Assembly (NCBI GenBank): GCA_035578175.1
Contig: JAQMRL010000005.1
Location: 51,131,722 to 51,195,721, forward strand
Length of the DNA stretch: 64,000 nt
Source: Catonia carolina
Lineage: Eukaryota; Arthropoda; Insecta; Hemiptera; Achilidae
Direction of reading: 5' to 3'
The notes under the pieces were generated by a model. The model was not told where the DNA came from and searched no databases. It saw only the letters and a list, made by a program, of their open reading frames with translations. Positions 33,057 through 43,820 of the stretch are shown piece by piece. The stretch's first letter is position 1, and every line of letters starts with the position of its first letter. The position numbers and the translations under genes are program-made.

Positions 33057-33786
33057 TGAAAATTGTTTCTCAGAGAGCCAGGCATACTGATAAGCATACT
33101 TTTCCATTCAGTGAGGGAAGGCAATAGTAAACCACCTCACTCCTCGTTTTAGGCCTCTTCTTAACGAACTACTCCACAGAAATGCTCAGCCACGCCACGC
33201 CACTCTCTATGACTCACTGGAAATATGACTTATTCACTTCCTGTCGAATGAAAACAAATATATGAAAATATAGTACAAAAATAAACATTTTAAATATTGC
33301 CGAATTTTTAATGTTTTTGGAATCGAATGTTATTCTTCACGTTTTTCTATGAAATATAAAAGTTGAATCGTGTTTCTAGGCCAAAAAAATACACCACCCA
33401 GAGGACTTAGAAAAAATAAATGTGCTATGCACCTGATGGACTAAAACATGCGACATCGTCACAGTTTAAGTTGCTTAACTTACTTAATTAAAGTTGCGAA
33501 ATAGCCTACATTGATCAGGAAGCTCTAAGCTATGCAACAATGAAAGATTTTTTAAAATCAGTTCTGTTGTTTCTGAAATTACTTCATACAAACAAACAAA
33601 GTGGCAGGGAGTGGATAAGGTTTTTGTGTGTCCTGAGGTGGCAGGAATCGCTGTGGACCGTTAAGACAGCCGTATCTGCTGCAATGTGTTTTCTGTGACG
33701 TGGCGTGGTGCGGAGTGAATCGTTAAGAAGGGGCCTTAGCCTCTAGAGGTTCGAACCAGCCATTCGGCTGATGACCTGAACAACGT
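33057..33786 (+). mobile_element. Family R retroelement, copy 10, split by a PIF-like MITE
   Basis: 5' truncated. R parts are at 33057-33151 (from CAGAGAGCCAGGCATACTGA) and 33736-33786 (CCTCTAGAGGTTCGAACCAG to GATGACCTGAACAAC). Confidence 0.75.
33149..33738. mobile_element. PIF/Harbinger-like MITE with TTA duplication
   Basis: The 584-bp element at 33152-33735 starts GGCCTCTTCTTAACGAACTA and its other end reads GGCCCCTTCTTAACGATTCA in complement; TTA flanks both sides (33149-33151 and 33736-33738). Ends also share CCACGCCACG. TTA targets and GG-starting ends fit PIF/Harbinger. No transposase. Confidence 0.85.
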
Positions 33787-34633
33787 AAATACAGATAATA
33801 GTCAGCGTAAATTGTTATACCATGGATCAAACAAAATGAAAGGATATAGAAATTTGATTTCAAGTGCTGCTTGCATTCACTGCATCTTAAAATGCATTAT
33901 AAAAGTTTTAAATGTACAAAATAATGAATGCAAACAAATTCAGAATGTTCAATCAGGGTATCAGATAATTTATAAAATACTAGACTAACATATTTTATAT
34001 AAACCTTAATTAATACTGAAACCAGTTTTTTCTTTATTCGTTAAGAAATTTGTATACGTCTACAAAGTGTTTTTGATAAGATTTGTGTACTTTTATATTT
34101 ATATCTTAAACCTTCTTTGATTTTATCACTTTTACCGCTTTCTAAACACTAATAAAAAAAATATCATGCAGGTCTCCAAAATGGACATATTTGACCCCAG
34201 CTATTTTTAAAATTTTTTCCCTATTGAAGATCTCTGTATTTAAATATTCTTCTATATTTAAATCAGGTTTTCGTTTTAAAAATAACATTTTTATAAAGTT
34301 AAATAAATTAAATGTTAAAAATAGATTTTTAAATTATGCAATGTTGTGTAAGACATTTTATTGACCTCAGCTTCTTAGGTGGTTTTTTTTATTCAATGAA
34401 AACTACGAAACACCTCTTGTTTGATAATATAGTTCTCTTCTTTGAACTTTAAAAAACCTGTTTCATTCTGAAGAATGACTTCTATGAATTTTTATCTGTA
34501 CTGTATGCATGGGAACAGTTTTTCAAAAAATTAATTAAAGCAATAACCTTAAAATGGTTCATGAAAAATTGGATTGTTCAAATGGTATGTGTGTAAATCA
34601 GAAGGGCATTTTATAATATAAATATATTATGTT
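33787..34633. other. AT-rich spacer, nothing recognised
   Basis: No gene or repeat supported. Confidence 0.4.
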
Positions 34634-34953
34634 ATTTGTTTAGGCCATCAGCCAAAAGGACGGTTTGAACCTGTAGAGGTTTTACTAAGTAAAACGAGGA
34701 GTGAGGTGGTTTACCATTGCCTTCTTCACTGAGTGGAAACATATGCTTATCAGCATGCCGGACCCTTTGAAAAGCACGTATTTTCCACTCTGCAAATGAC
34801 ACCTTCACTTCATTCACCACAGGGTCTGGCTGTATAATGAAATTCATTACTTTCAGAGGAAATAACTCTGATCAGTGTCTGGTACTCCTCTACCTTTTCT
34901 GTTCTCAAATGATTCAGTCATTTAATTGGCTGACCATGTAATAAGAAACAGAA
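34634..34953 (-). mobile_element. Family R retroelement, copy 11
   Basis: Minus orientation, TTGTTTAGGCCATCAGCCAA at the 3' end. 5' truncated at the TTCTTATTACATGGTCAGCC block. The frame is open for 71 codons (MNFIIQPDPVVNEVKVSFAE to the end). Confidence 0.8.
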
Positions 34954-34971
34954 AAAAATATAAAATATATT

Positions 34972-35306
34972 ATACTAGTGGTACCCGGCACGCGTTGCTA
35001 CGCCCAAGAACAGAAAACATGTTTTTATGAAAAATAAATTACTAATATTGCTGTAAAAAAATAAGGGTTGGTGGTAGAAGGGTGAAAATTTAGGAGTGTA
35101 TGTATTTTTTAATGCTACATTATATAAAAAAATAAAAAACATTTTTTTGGGGTGGACCACCCTTATCACTTAGAGGTATAAAAAGTAGATAAAAGCCTAT
35201 TCTCAGACCTACCAAGTGTACATGTAAAATTTCATCAATATCGGTTAAGCCATTTCAGAGGAGTATGGCAACTAACACTGTGACACGAGAATTTTATATA
35301 TTAGAG
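34972..35306 (+). mobile_element. Short interspersed repeat with GGTACCCGGCACGCGTTGCT start
   Basis: It begins ACTAGTGGTACCCGGCACGC and ends with CTGTGACACGAGAATTTTAT and ATATTAGA, a start and end I recognise from a widespread arthropod repeat. About 335 bp; includes ATCGGTTAAGCCATTTCAGA. I do not assign a class. Confidence 0.55.
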
Positions 35307-35379
35307 ATATTAATAAAAAAATAAAATTTAAATTAAAATTAAGGGTTGAGCATCAGCTAGTGTATTTTCTGTATTTTTT

Positions 35380-35667
35380 CTTCAAATTCGGTAAAAAAAA
35401 AATGGGATTTTTTAATATTATGACCTTTGTAGGTATGCATTTTATGACAAAATTATGTATAATAAAATTTACTGGAAATAAAAAATATTCAGGTTTTTTC
35501 AAGCATTTTCTTGTACAGAGACCCGTATTTTTAAGTCGAACAGAGGTTGATTTTCGTTGTGTCATTCACTCATGTTTAAAATTAAATTATGTTTTTTCAT
35601 TTTACATTGTTTACTTATGATTTAACGTAGGTTATATGTTTTATTTATAAAATGAAAAAAACATAAT

Positions 35668-35711
<44 letters not shown>

Positions 35712-35800
35712 CACTCACTAGAGTTTTTCTTGCCAATATATATATATATATATATATATATTGGCAAGAAAAACTCTAGTGAGTGGTTTCACACTTGACT
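35380..35800 (+). repeat. Family S fragment ending in an AT-looped palindrome
   Basis: S blocks run from 35380 to about 35645. An AT microsatellite follows at 35671-35708. At 35712-35785 an S right end (TTGGCAAGAAAAACTCTAGT) faces its own complement across (TA)12. Confidence 0.65.
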
Positions 35801-35819
35801 TTTTTCTTGATAAATGAAT

Positions 35820-36754
35820 GAAAAATATGAGAGACTTGGCAAATATAAGTACATGCACTCTTTTTTTAGTTCTCTTTTTTTAGTTTAGCTCTTTTGGTTC
35901 ATTATAGAGAGCAATAAACCAGAGTTGAAGCCAATCTTAGATTTGACACTCTAAGAAGATGAAGAATGTTTATAATAATATAATAAAAAAATTAAAAAAA
36001 CATTAAGAAGGACATTTTTATATATTATGTACAGTTTATAATACTTATTAATTGTAATAACAATTTATAACTAAACAGGCAATCGTAATACCTTGTTTTT
36101 TTCTTAATTTTGAAAGTTTATCATTAAATATATAAAAATTAAGGTTTCTAAGTGACCTGTATTTTTTAATTTTTTTTTTGTTACTTTAATTTTTTATTTC
36201 TTGTCTTGTTAAGAGGACAAGGTGAATTATAGAATTAATAAAAGAATAGAGAGGAAAAAAGGATTAAAACTATGTTGAAATTTCACATTAATGACCATAA
36301 TTATTACTTCCCATACACTAATGTTTATTAGATAAAATTAATTTACAGTTGAGTTCCCATCAGTTATTAAGCTTTTTTAACTTAAGATTGTAATTAAAAG
36401 TTTAGTTTTATTTTGGTGAATTATTAATTGATGACTATTTTTTTTTAATTTGTATTCTTGTTACTACTCTATAATTTCCTTATTTTGTCATTTTAACTTA
36501 ACATGATGTAATTAAAATTAAGGGTTTTATTGTTTAAAAAAACAATTAAACTAGCCTTTGTTACACCATTATTTACATTGTAAAATTGTAATTTATTATA
36601 GTATAATAGGTGTAATAAGGGAGAGTGTGCTTTCTTTATAGTTTCTAAGTAGGATATACTTACTGCCGTGATGTGTGATTCTGTTATCTTTGTCAGTAGG
36701 AGCTCATACGTGATATGGAAATCATTCAATTAATTAAATTACTACTCATTCTCA
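35820..36754. other. AT-rich spacer, nothing recognised
   Basis: No gene or repeat supported. Confidence 0.4.
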
Positions 36755-36779
36755 ATATTCCCTTAAATGATTGATCTGA

Positions 36780-37478
36780 ATTGTCTCCTGAGATTTAGAG
36801 GTCTCCTCCTGCATCTATACGCTTATTCCACCATTCATACACTACTTAAACCTTGGAAACACTCCTTAAACCTGTTTTTCAAAAGTTCTATCAACCACTT
36901 CAACGCATTTTCCATCACTTCTGATGAATCAGCAAAAGGATGTCCCTTCAATATCATTTTCAGTCGTAGAAACCGGTAAAAATCCAGTGGTGCAAGATCG
37001 GGAGAATATGGAAGGTGTTCCAGAGTGGTGACATTGTTCTTTGTAAGGTACTGTTTCACCATTAGGGATCGATGAGACTGGGCATTGTCATGCAACAAAA
37101 ACCAATTATTCCCTGCCCATTTTCCAGGTTGTTTTTGGTATCTTGTAACCAGTTAAAGATTTCTGTGTTCAATTATTATTTGTTGACTGTTTTCCCTGCT
37201 ATCTCCTGTCCACACGCACAAGTTGTCGACGCACTCAACATTCACATCTGTGGTGGAAGTGGAATTCCAACCAGTCAGAACATCATCTTCAATTGTTGCG
37301 CAATCGTCATGAAAAACAAAAAAAAATTGTCATGAAAATGCTTGTGCCACTTGTAAACTACCATTTTCTTTATCGCATCATTTCCATATGCTTTCTTCAG
37401 CATCTCAATCGTCTCTGAGGGTGATTTCTCCTATAATACAGAGAATTTGATATTGGCATGCTGCTCTGATGACGACAT
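36780..37478 (-). pseudogene. Mariner transposase, internally deleted
   Basis: Minus strand. The start at 37478 reads MSSSEQHANIKFSVL, then after a stop SETIEMLKKAYGNDA (N-terminal helix-turn-helix). The C-terminal part at 36835-37098 reads LHDNAQSHRS and LEHLPYSPDLAPLDFY, with the last DDE aspartate in SPDLAPxDF. A frameshifted tail (EWWNKRIDAGGD) follows at about 36785-36840. The middle, with the first two catalytic Asp, is missing or scrambled. Mariner transposase cuts and pastes at TA sites in the nucleus; this copy cannot. Confidence 0.8.
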
Positions 37479-38138
37479 TTCATAATCCGACAAAAGAAAA
37501 ATTACTTCTAAAATATTATACACCACACGCAGGAAACCAACTCCAACTGGCTGCTGATTGGCACAACACCTTCCCTATTAGTGATGCCAACCTCCTAAAC
37601 AAAATTTCCCTTCCAGAAAACAAATGCTTGACTATACGCGAGCATTCCGGGAACTTTTTGATCCTACCTTAAAGAGTTTTTAAAAAACTATTCTAATCAG
37701 TAATCAACTAAATATAACAAAGGGAAAACTATTACCAACACTTGTGCTATAGATTGTAGCCCCACGTAGTGTAGGATCACCATGGTGTTGACCTGTTCAT
37801 GGTTATGAGGCATAGGTGACTAGCAGATATGGTCATTGTTACAGTTAAGCTACACCATTTTGAGTTGTCTAAAAAGATGACTTTCCGACTGTTAATAATC
37901 TTAGTCCCTATTTGTTATAAATTTTAATCTTAAAAAGTAGAACTACAAATAACTAATTAAATCTCATAGTTATTTCACTAACTGTTTATTAACCTTTTCA
38001 TATTGTTCTAATTATTCATTCATCTTGTATACAGATTAATTAAATATTTTTTCACATCAGACAATTGTGTGGTTACCTTTTGATATATCGTAAGCATAAC
38101 TTTTATAACTAATCAATAAAATTATTTGTCTGTTTCAG
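37479..38138. other. Upstream flank of the first visible PDSS1 exon
   Basis: Probably intron. I looked for a preceding PDSS1 exon (HDDVID, VNVLW-type residues) and found none. The frame at 37469-37672 is not like any protein I know. Confidence 0.4.
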
Positions 38139-38228
38139 GTTACAATGGCCGGTGACTATATATTAGCTGTGGCTGCTATGATGATTGCCCGATTAAAAGA
38201 CGATGATGTAACACTTGTCCTCAGTCAG
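38139..38228 (+). CDS. PDSS1: PDSS1 internal exon (MAGD segment)
   Basis: Thirty codons lie between an AG acceptor (preceded by a short pyrimidine-rich tract) and a GTATTT donor. The peptide starts VTMAGDYILAVAAMMIARLK and corresponds to the conserved AGD-x-ILS helix that follows the first Asp-rich motif in E-polyprenyl diphosphate synthases. Both splice sites are phase 0. It is the most upstream exon I can see. Confidence 0.9.
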
Positions 38229-38509
38229 GTATTTATTGATCTTGAAATATTTTATGATAAGTGAAAATGTCAAGAAGATCTTTTTTTTTTATTATCTTCT
38301 TCATCACTATAAACAACTATAGTTTGGCTTCTTGGCTTGTTTCTACTTCAAACTTTGTAATCTGCTATTTTAGAAAGAAGCTGGGATGCCATATTTTCTG
38401 AGGTTGTCCAATATTTCGTTATCCAGTTGACGTGTAAGTAAACATCAGTTTGGGCATTCGATCATCTGGCATCCACTATAAATAACTATACCACTCTTGC
38501 CTGTATTTC

Positions 38510-39540
38510 TGAATAGTTGACATATCCCTGGTATGTTAAGTCCGTTCCTTATTTATCTTCTTCTCGTCACAGATTAGGAATTTCTACCTGTTCTGGCAAC
38601 CATCGTTTCTTCGGCCTGCCAATATCTCTGTTTCCTATTAGTTTGTACCTTCTTGCTAAACCAGGTAAACAACTTTCTGGCATTTTATTTAAATGATCAA
38701 TCCATTGGGCACAGTATAATTTAATTTTTTGTTAAGTGAAAAAATTCCCAATTCTTGCTATATATCGTCATTTCTGATTCTGTTTAGTCTTGTACAATCC
38801 TTGACAGATCTTAAGAATTTAATTTCCGCGGTTTGGATGTTTCTTTTCTACCTTTTCCATCACAAGGAAAAGGTATGAAAAGGCTCCCATATGTCAAGGC
38901 TGGAACTGCCACCATCATAAAATGTTAATCTTGTTTCAGGTCTTGTCTTTTGCCTTAGTGTACTATGAATCATCCTACATATCTGATTAAATTGAGATAG
39001 TTTATTTAAGTTCATAATTTCTGTTATTGCCCAGCAAACTATATCCTGCTGAAGGTCATGTACTGAAGGTCTTAATAATCTTATCTCAGCACCTTTTATT
39101 CTTGATATTTGCTATGAGCAGTCAGGGTATCTCTGAACCACACAGTAAAATTGGCTGAAATAAGGTGTAATAAAAATTGTAATTTAAAATTGTCTCCTTC
39201 CGAATTTCTCTGACTTCCTCCTGGTAAGAGTCTCTGAATTTCTCTGTTTCATCAACATGTAATTCATTATAATTTCTCCATTTTGTGATTGCACATTATG
39301 AATAAAACAGCCCATGTAAATAAATATACCTGTTCAAAGATATCATTATTCAAAACTACCTTGCTCTCGCATTATCAGTACCCCTGAAACCTTTCCAAAG
39401 AAATCAAAAAAATGTCTATCCAAAGAAATCAGGAGGTTAAATCGCTTCATAATTAAACTAAATGTGTACTATAACCTTAGTAAATCATCCCGAGAGTCTG
39501 CAAACAGAACCAAATCATCAGATTTTACTTTTAAAAATTT
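38510..39540 (-). pseudogene. LINE reverse transcriptase remnant in PDSS1 intron
   Basis: Read on the minus strand from 39540 down: DDLVLFADSRDDLLRL, which is the box after the YADD Asp pair; then SYQEEVREIRKE; then IKFLRSVKDCTRLNRIRNDD; then WIDHLNKMPESCLPGLARRY and GRPKKRWLPE. Order and motifs are those of RTE-like ORF2 from the catalytic palm to the C-terminus. Many stops. Confidence 0.75.
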
Positions 39541-39589
39541 TAATTCTAGAAACCTTGAATCTTTCTTAAATGTGTATCAATACGCAAGT

Positions 39590-40085
39590 TAGTGCCTTAT
39601 AATGACCAGGAAGGCTGGTCTTAGAGATGCAGAGAAATTTAAGAGAAAGATCTTCACAAGATAATGGGTTCAAAGACAATATAGATTACAAACATGAGAA
39701 GAACTGTTCAAGGAAAATGAACAATTAATCAAAACGATTAGAAAAAGTTGACTAAAATTTTACAGACAACTGTGTGGAATTGATGACAAAACAAATTTTT
39801 AAGACTCTAAACTATAGACATAAGGTGTCGGATAAATGGTTGTAATAAGTCAAAAAGGATATTAAGAAAACCGGAATAAACCGAGAAAACTTAATGAACA
39901 GAACCAAATTCAGACAACTAATTATGGACTTTAAGGGCTTTCATTAAGAGCAAAAATAGAACACCAGGTGGACAGAAGAAAGGAGAAAAGGCTACAGTGA
40001 GTGAATGCTGAGAATTTGGGCTGCAAAAATAGCTTCCAGAAACGTCTAAAGTCACCTCACGTGGTCTAAAATTGGCCCTATACAA
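39590..40085 (+). repeat. LINE fragment, plus orientation, in PDSS1 intron
   Basis: About 490 bases with GGCTGGTCTTAGAGATGCAG and AATATAGATTACAAACATGA. It aligns to the minus-strand piece at 42430-42930 over almost its full length. The translation keeps RKAGLRDAEKFKRK-like fragments. It abuts the opposite-strand LINE piece at 38510-39540. Confidence 0.7.
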
Positions 40086-40204
40086 AAAAAAAAACATAAA
40101 ATGCTTATCACTGCAATTGGAGTTTTAAACTTACTTACCTGCTGGTTCCTGGGTTATAAAAATTTCATCTCCATGCTTAGTCAAGTAAATTACATATGCC
40201 TTAC

Positions 40205-40455
40205 ATGTACATAAGAATAGATGAAGTAGAATTGTAAGTTACACTAATCATAGTTATATTTTCTGAAAGTAATGGATTTCGTTGTACAGCCAGAACCTAT
40301 TGTAAACAAAATAAAATGTTATTTGTAAGGGTGGTATTGTAAATACTTTGCACAAGGTCTGTTATAATGATAAGCCATCAGATTAGTGAGGAAAGCAATG
40401 TTAAATTTTACTCCTCGTTCTGCGTAGTAAAACCTGTGGAGTTTCTAACCATTTG
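40205..40455 (+). mobile_element. Family R retroelement, copy 12, worn
   Basis: R body from GATGAAGTAGAATTGTAAGT through AATGGATTTCGTTGTACAGCC to AAACCTGTGGAGTTTCTAACC. Strongly diverged, in PDSS1 intron between 38228 and 40571. Confidence 0.6.
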
Positions 40456-40570
40456 ATCTATTTAAAAAAACTTTAGATAGAGGTTCTAATAAATTGTTTA
40501 CCTAAACATTAAGTTCACATTAAGATAAAAAATATTTCACAGAATTATTTTGTTTTTTTTTTTGTTTTAG

Positions 40571-40702
40571 ATTGTTACTGAACTTGTCCAAGGAGAATTT
40601 ATGCAACTTGGTTCTAAAGAAACAGAAAACGAAAGGTTCGCACATTACTTAACGAAAACATATCGGAAAACTGCCAGTCTAATTGCCAACTCATTAAAAG
40701 CT
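40571..40702 (+). CDS. PDSS1: PDSS1 internal exon (GEFMQLG segment)
   Basis: Forty-four codons between TTTTAG and GTAAGT, phase 0 on both sides. The peptide has LVQGEFMQLGS, ENERFAHYL and KTYRKTASLIANS, the helices with the conserved Q and K residues near the active site that are typical of PDSS1 and close to insect versions. It is flanked by two pieces of the same LINE in opposite orientation, at 39590-40085 and 42430-42930. Confidence 0.93.
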
Positions 40703-40984
40703 GTAAGTAATATATTTAGTTTGTATTGAGCAAAATGTCAATTTCCTTGTTTGGATCTATGAGTTTTTATAGAAACAGTTCAAATAATAAATTCAAAGTT
40801 GATTGGTTGTTGCTCTTTTAGATTCACAAGAGTTTTACAGTGGTTACAAGGTCGGGTAAATCCTGACTATGTTATTTCCTTTTTATTTGTTCTATTATTT
40901 ATTTATTTTCAGATGTGTAAAAGCTAATTAATGATAGATAGTGTACTACTTCATAGTAAATGTTAAAATATTATGACAAATTTT

Positions 40985-41656
40985 CTGTCAACCACTAGTA
41001 GTTTATTTGTGCAATCTTTAATTTTTTGCGATTTTCTCAAAAATGGCTCCTACAATTATTTTTAAAATTGCCGTATCTACTACATTCTTTATGCTTTACA
41101 AGATAGTTTAAGCACCATGTCTGCTAAAATTCTTGGGGGCGGTGTGTTCTTGTGGTAAAAAAATCTTTTAATTTTTAAGGTTGCAGCCTTAATATGCATT
41201 TTAAGTCGAAACATGTATAATAAAAGTAGTAGGAAATTTAAAAAATCTACAACTTTTATTTCAAGTGTTATTTCTACAATGCTTAGTTAAACATCTATTA
41301 TTGATTTTCTGTATTTTACTTATCAAAATCAGTAGAAAAATTTAATGTTTTATGATTGCGGCCTTAGTATTTAATTTATGACAAAAGTATGTGTAATCAA
41401 AGTTTAGGAAATGAAACACCTACAACTTTTCAAGAATTTTGTTCTATAGAGCTTAGTTTAGCGTCAATTACTGATTTTCTGTATTTTTAAGTTGAATAGA
41501 GGTTAATTTTGATTTTGCATCAATCACTTATGATTAAATTTAGGTTTTTGTTTTTTATTTTACATTATTTACTCATGATTAAACATAGCTTATATTGTTC
41601 ATTATTTAAATTGGCAAGAGAAAGTTGCCTGAGTGTTTCACACCAGATTTTTTAAT
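40985..41656 (+). mobile_element. Family S repeat in PDSS1 intron
   Basis: S blocks from ACTAGTAGTTTATTTGTGCA to the right end TTGGCAAGAGAAAGTTGCCT and TTTCACACC at 41611-41645. Left end lost. Confidence 0.6.
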
Positions 41657-42108
41657 GGTACAAATAATATATAAAAAAGAGGAAACCTAAAAACTGTGGG
41701 TATGTTATGAGAGGTAATAAATTTCAGCTACTTTAATTGGTAAGTTAGTGACTAGCAAGATTAAGCGAAAAAGGAATATAAAACAACCTGAAGGAGTAGT
41801 TTGGTTGATCTTCAGCAGACCTTTTTAGGAATGCGAAGGACAAGTTCTGGATTACTGTCATGATCTATCCTCAAGCAGGAGAGAAACTAATTCTGAAGAA
41901 AAATTATGGGTTTTTCGTTCCCAGTGCCTCAAATACTCAATTTATCTACATTGAAACCAACGCTAGAGTTTCAGATCTTTAAGTATTTGCATAAAAATTT
42001 TTTTAATAAGGAAAATGATTGAGTTATATAATTTTTGTACATTAAAGGTACCTACACAGTGTTGTGCCTGTATAATAAGCTGGTGCATATCTGATGGATA
42101 AAGTTATA

Positions 42109-42160
42109 GCACATTTATCTGATGTACTTACATATATGTAAGTACATCAGATAAATGTGC
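42109..42160. repeat. Perfect 52-bp palindrome
   Basis: GCACATTTATCTGATGTACT and TACATA are followed with no spacer by their exact complement, centre between 42134 and 42135. It lies in PDSS1 intron sequence and can form a 26-bp hairpin in the pre-mRNA. Confidence 0.95.
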
Positions 42161-42429
42161 GTAATATATTTTTATTATTAATTATTTGCTGTCATATTTA
42201 TTTTAGCCCCAAACAAATGGAAATCAAACTTGCAGAATCACTCTGTTAATGTTTAGAATCATTTCAATAATATTTATACATTATTTTTGTTTAAGAACTT
42301 ACTTATTAATTAGGACTAGCAATCTTTGTGTTTTACAGAAGAAATATATTTTGTTCTTTAAAAATATTTAAAATTCAGTATATAGTTTTTTTTAAGAATT
42401 TATAATAGTTCTTTTTTATCATACATGGC

Positions 42430-42930
42430 CAATTTTAGACCAACTGAGCTGGCTTAAGGCTTTCCTCCTTTCTTCTATCCACCTGGTGTTTTGTATTTGC
42501 TCTTAATGGAAGCTCTTAAAGTCCGTAATTAGTTGTCTGAATTTTGTTCTGTACATATGTTTACTCGGTTTCTTCAGGTTTTCTCAGTATCCTTTCTTCT
42601 TTGAACTATTTATCTGACATCATAGATTTATTGTTTAGTGTCTCAAAAATTTGTTTTGTCAACCATTTTTTATCCATTCTATACAGGTATCCATAAAATT
42701 TTAATCTTCTTTTTCCAATTGTTTCCATTAATTGTTCATTTTCCTTGTACAGTTCTTCTCGTGTTTGTAATCTATATTATCTGTCAGGCTCATTATCTTG
42801 CGTAGGATCTTTCTCTCAAATTTCTCTGCGTCTCTTAGACCAGCCTTTCTGGTGATTCTAAGGCAGTCACTCACCCACAGACTCGGAGGTTTTATCACTA
42901 CATTATAATGTCTAATCTTGGCTTATTGTA
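42430..42930 (-). repeat. LINE fragment, minus orientation, in PDSS1 intron
   Basis: Same LINE piece as 39590-40085 in the opposite direction (complement holds GGCTGGTCTAAGAGACGCAG and AATATAGATTACAAACACGA). In translation ITRKAGLRDAEKFERKILRK and then RTKFRQLITDFKS. Stops present. Confidence 0.7.
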
Positions 42931-42954
42931 GTGTGTGTAAAAAAGCATATTATT

Positions 42955-43440
42955 AATATTAATATTTTGTTTTTTGTATATATAAAAAACTTTGTAACTT
43001 ACCTTATACTGCTTTCAAAATAACCACAAATTTTCTACATTAGAAGACAATACTGTTCTGGAAATAAATGACAATAAATATAACATTCAAACTTTAGTAA
43101 AAATGCATATTTCAAATAATATTAGTAATAATAATTTGATAAATGAACAGCTGCAGTTTGATAATGATAGTTGGTTAAAATCTATCATAAATTATATATA
43201 ATAAAATTTAGTTCCAATTTATGACACAGATAGCAATAGCAGTAGATTTTTCCATTATATATTCAGTTTGATTCAAACCATTAAAAAAGGAAGATGCAAT
43301 CTTTGTAATATTCTAGAACTTTTATTATCATTACCTGAAGAAGCGGTGCGCACCGCAAAAGTACTCGTACAAAGAATTTTGAAAGCAGTATAAGGTAAAT
43401 TACAAAGTTTTTTATATTTACAAAAAACAAAATATTACTA
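42955..43440. mobile_element. ~485-bp element with ~64-bp terminal inverted repeats
   Basis: The left arm (TTAATATTTTGTTTTTTGTA to CTTATACTGCTTTCAAAAT) and the right arm (TTTTGAAAGCAGTATAAGGT to AACAAAATATTA) are near-perfect complements. Close to the right arm, CCTGAAGAAGCGGTGCGCAC and CGCAAAAGTAC form a hairpin flanked by CTGA and AAA bases. That layout recalls the hammerhead-like motif of Penelope-like retroelements, but the core is not canonical. Confidence 0.6.
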
Positions 43441-43517
43441 TGGATTCTACTGCTATGATGCTAACTAATAACTTAAATAATCATATTATTAATATATATC
43501 TGTTTTATCATATTTAG

Positions 43518-43712
43518 GTAGCAATGTTAGCTGGAGCAGATGAACAATTATCAGAGATAGCATTTCAATATGGACGAAATGTAGGTTTAGCATTTCAACT
43601 TGTCGATGACCTTCTAGATTTTGTTTCTTCATCAGATGCTATGGGTAAACCTACAGCTGCTGATCTTAAATTGGGACTCGCTACTGCTCCTGTACTTTTT
43701 GCTTGTGAAAAA
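43518..43712 (+). CDS. PDSS1: PDSS1 internal exon with second Asp-rich motif
   Basis: Sixty-five codons between TTTAG and GTAAGT, phase 0 on both sides. It encodes AFQLVDDLLDFVSSSD, the FQ-x-x-DDxxD motif that binds Mg2+ and the isopentenyl/allylic diphosphate. GKPTAADLKLGLATAPVLFA follows, with the conserved lysine after the motif. The catalytic residues visible here are intact. Confidence 0.96.
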
Positions 43713-43751
43713 GTAAGTCATTGTTTCTCAATATGATAATTCAAATTACTG

Positions 43752-43773
43752 TATTATTATTATTATTATTATT
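43752..43773 (+). repeat. Microsatellite (ATT)n
   Basis: About seven ATT units just after the GTAAGT donor of PDSS1 intron 3. Confidence 0.85.
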
Positions 43774-43820
43774 ATGTCAAATAAATTTGGAAATTAATAT
43801 GGCAAAAATGATCATATTTA

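Noticed and set aside
37469..37672. 67-codon plus frame as a possible upstream PDSS1 exon
   Set aside because: The residues do not match any PDSS1 segment, and it starts over the end of the mariner relic.
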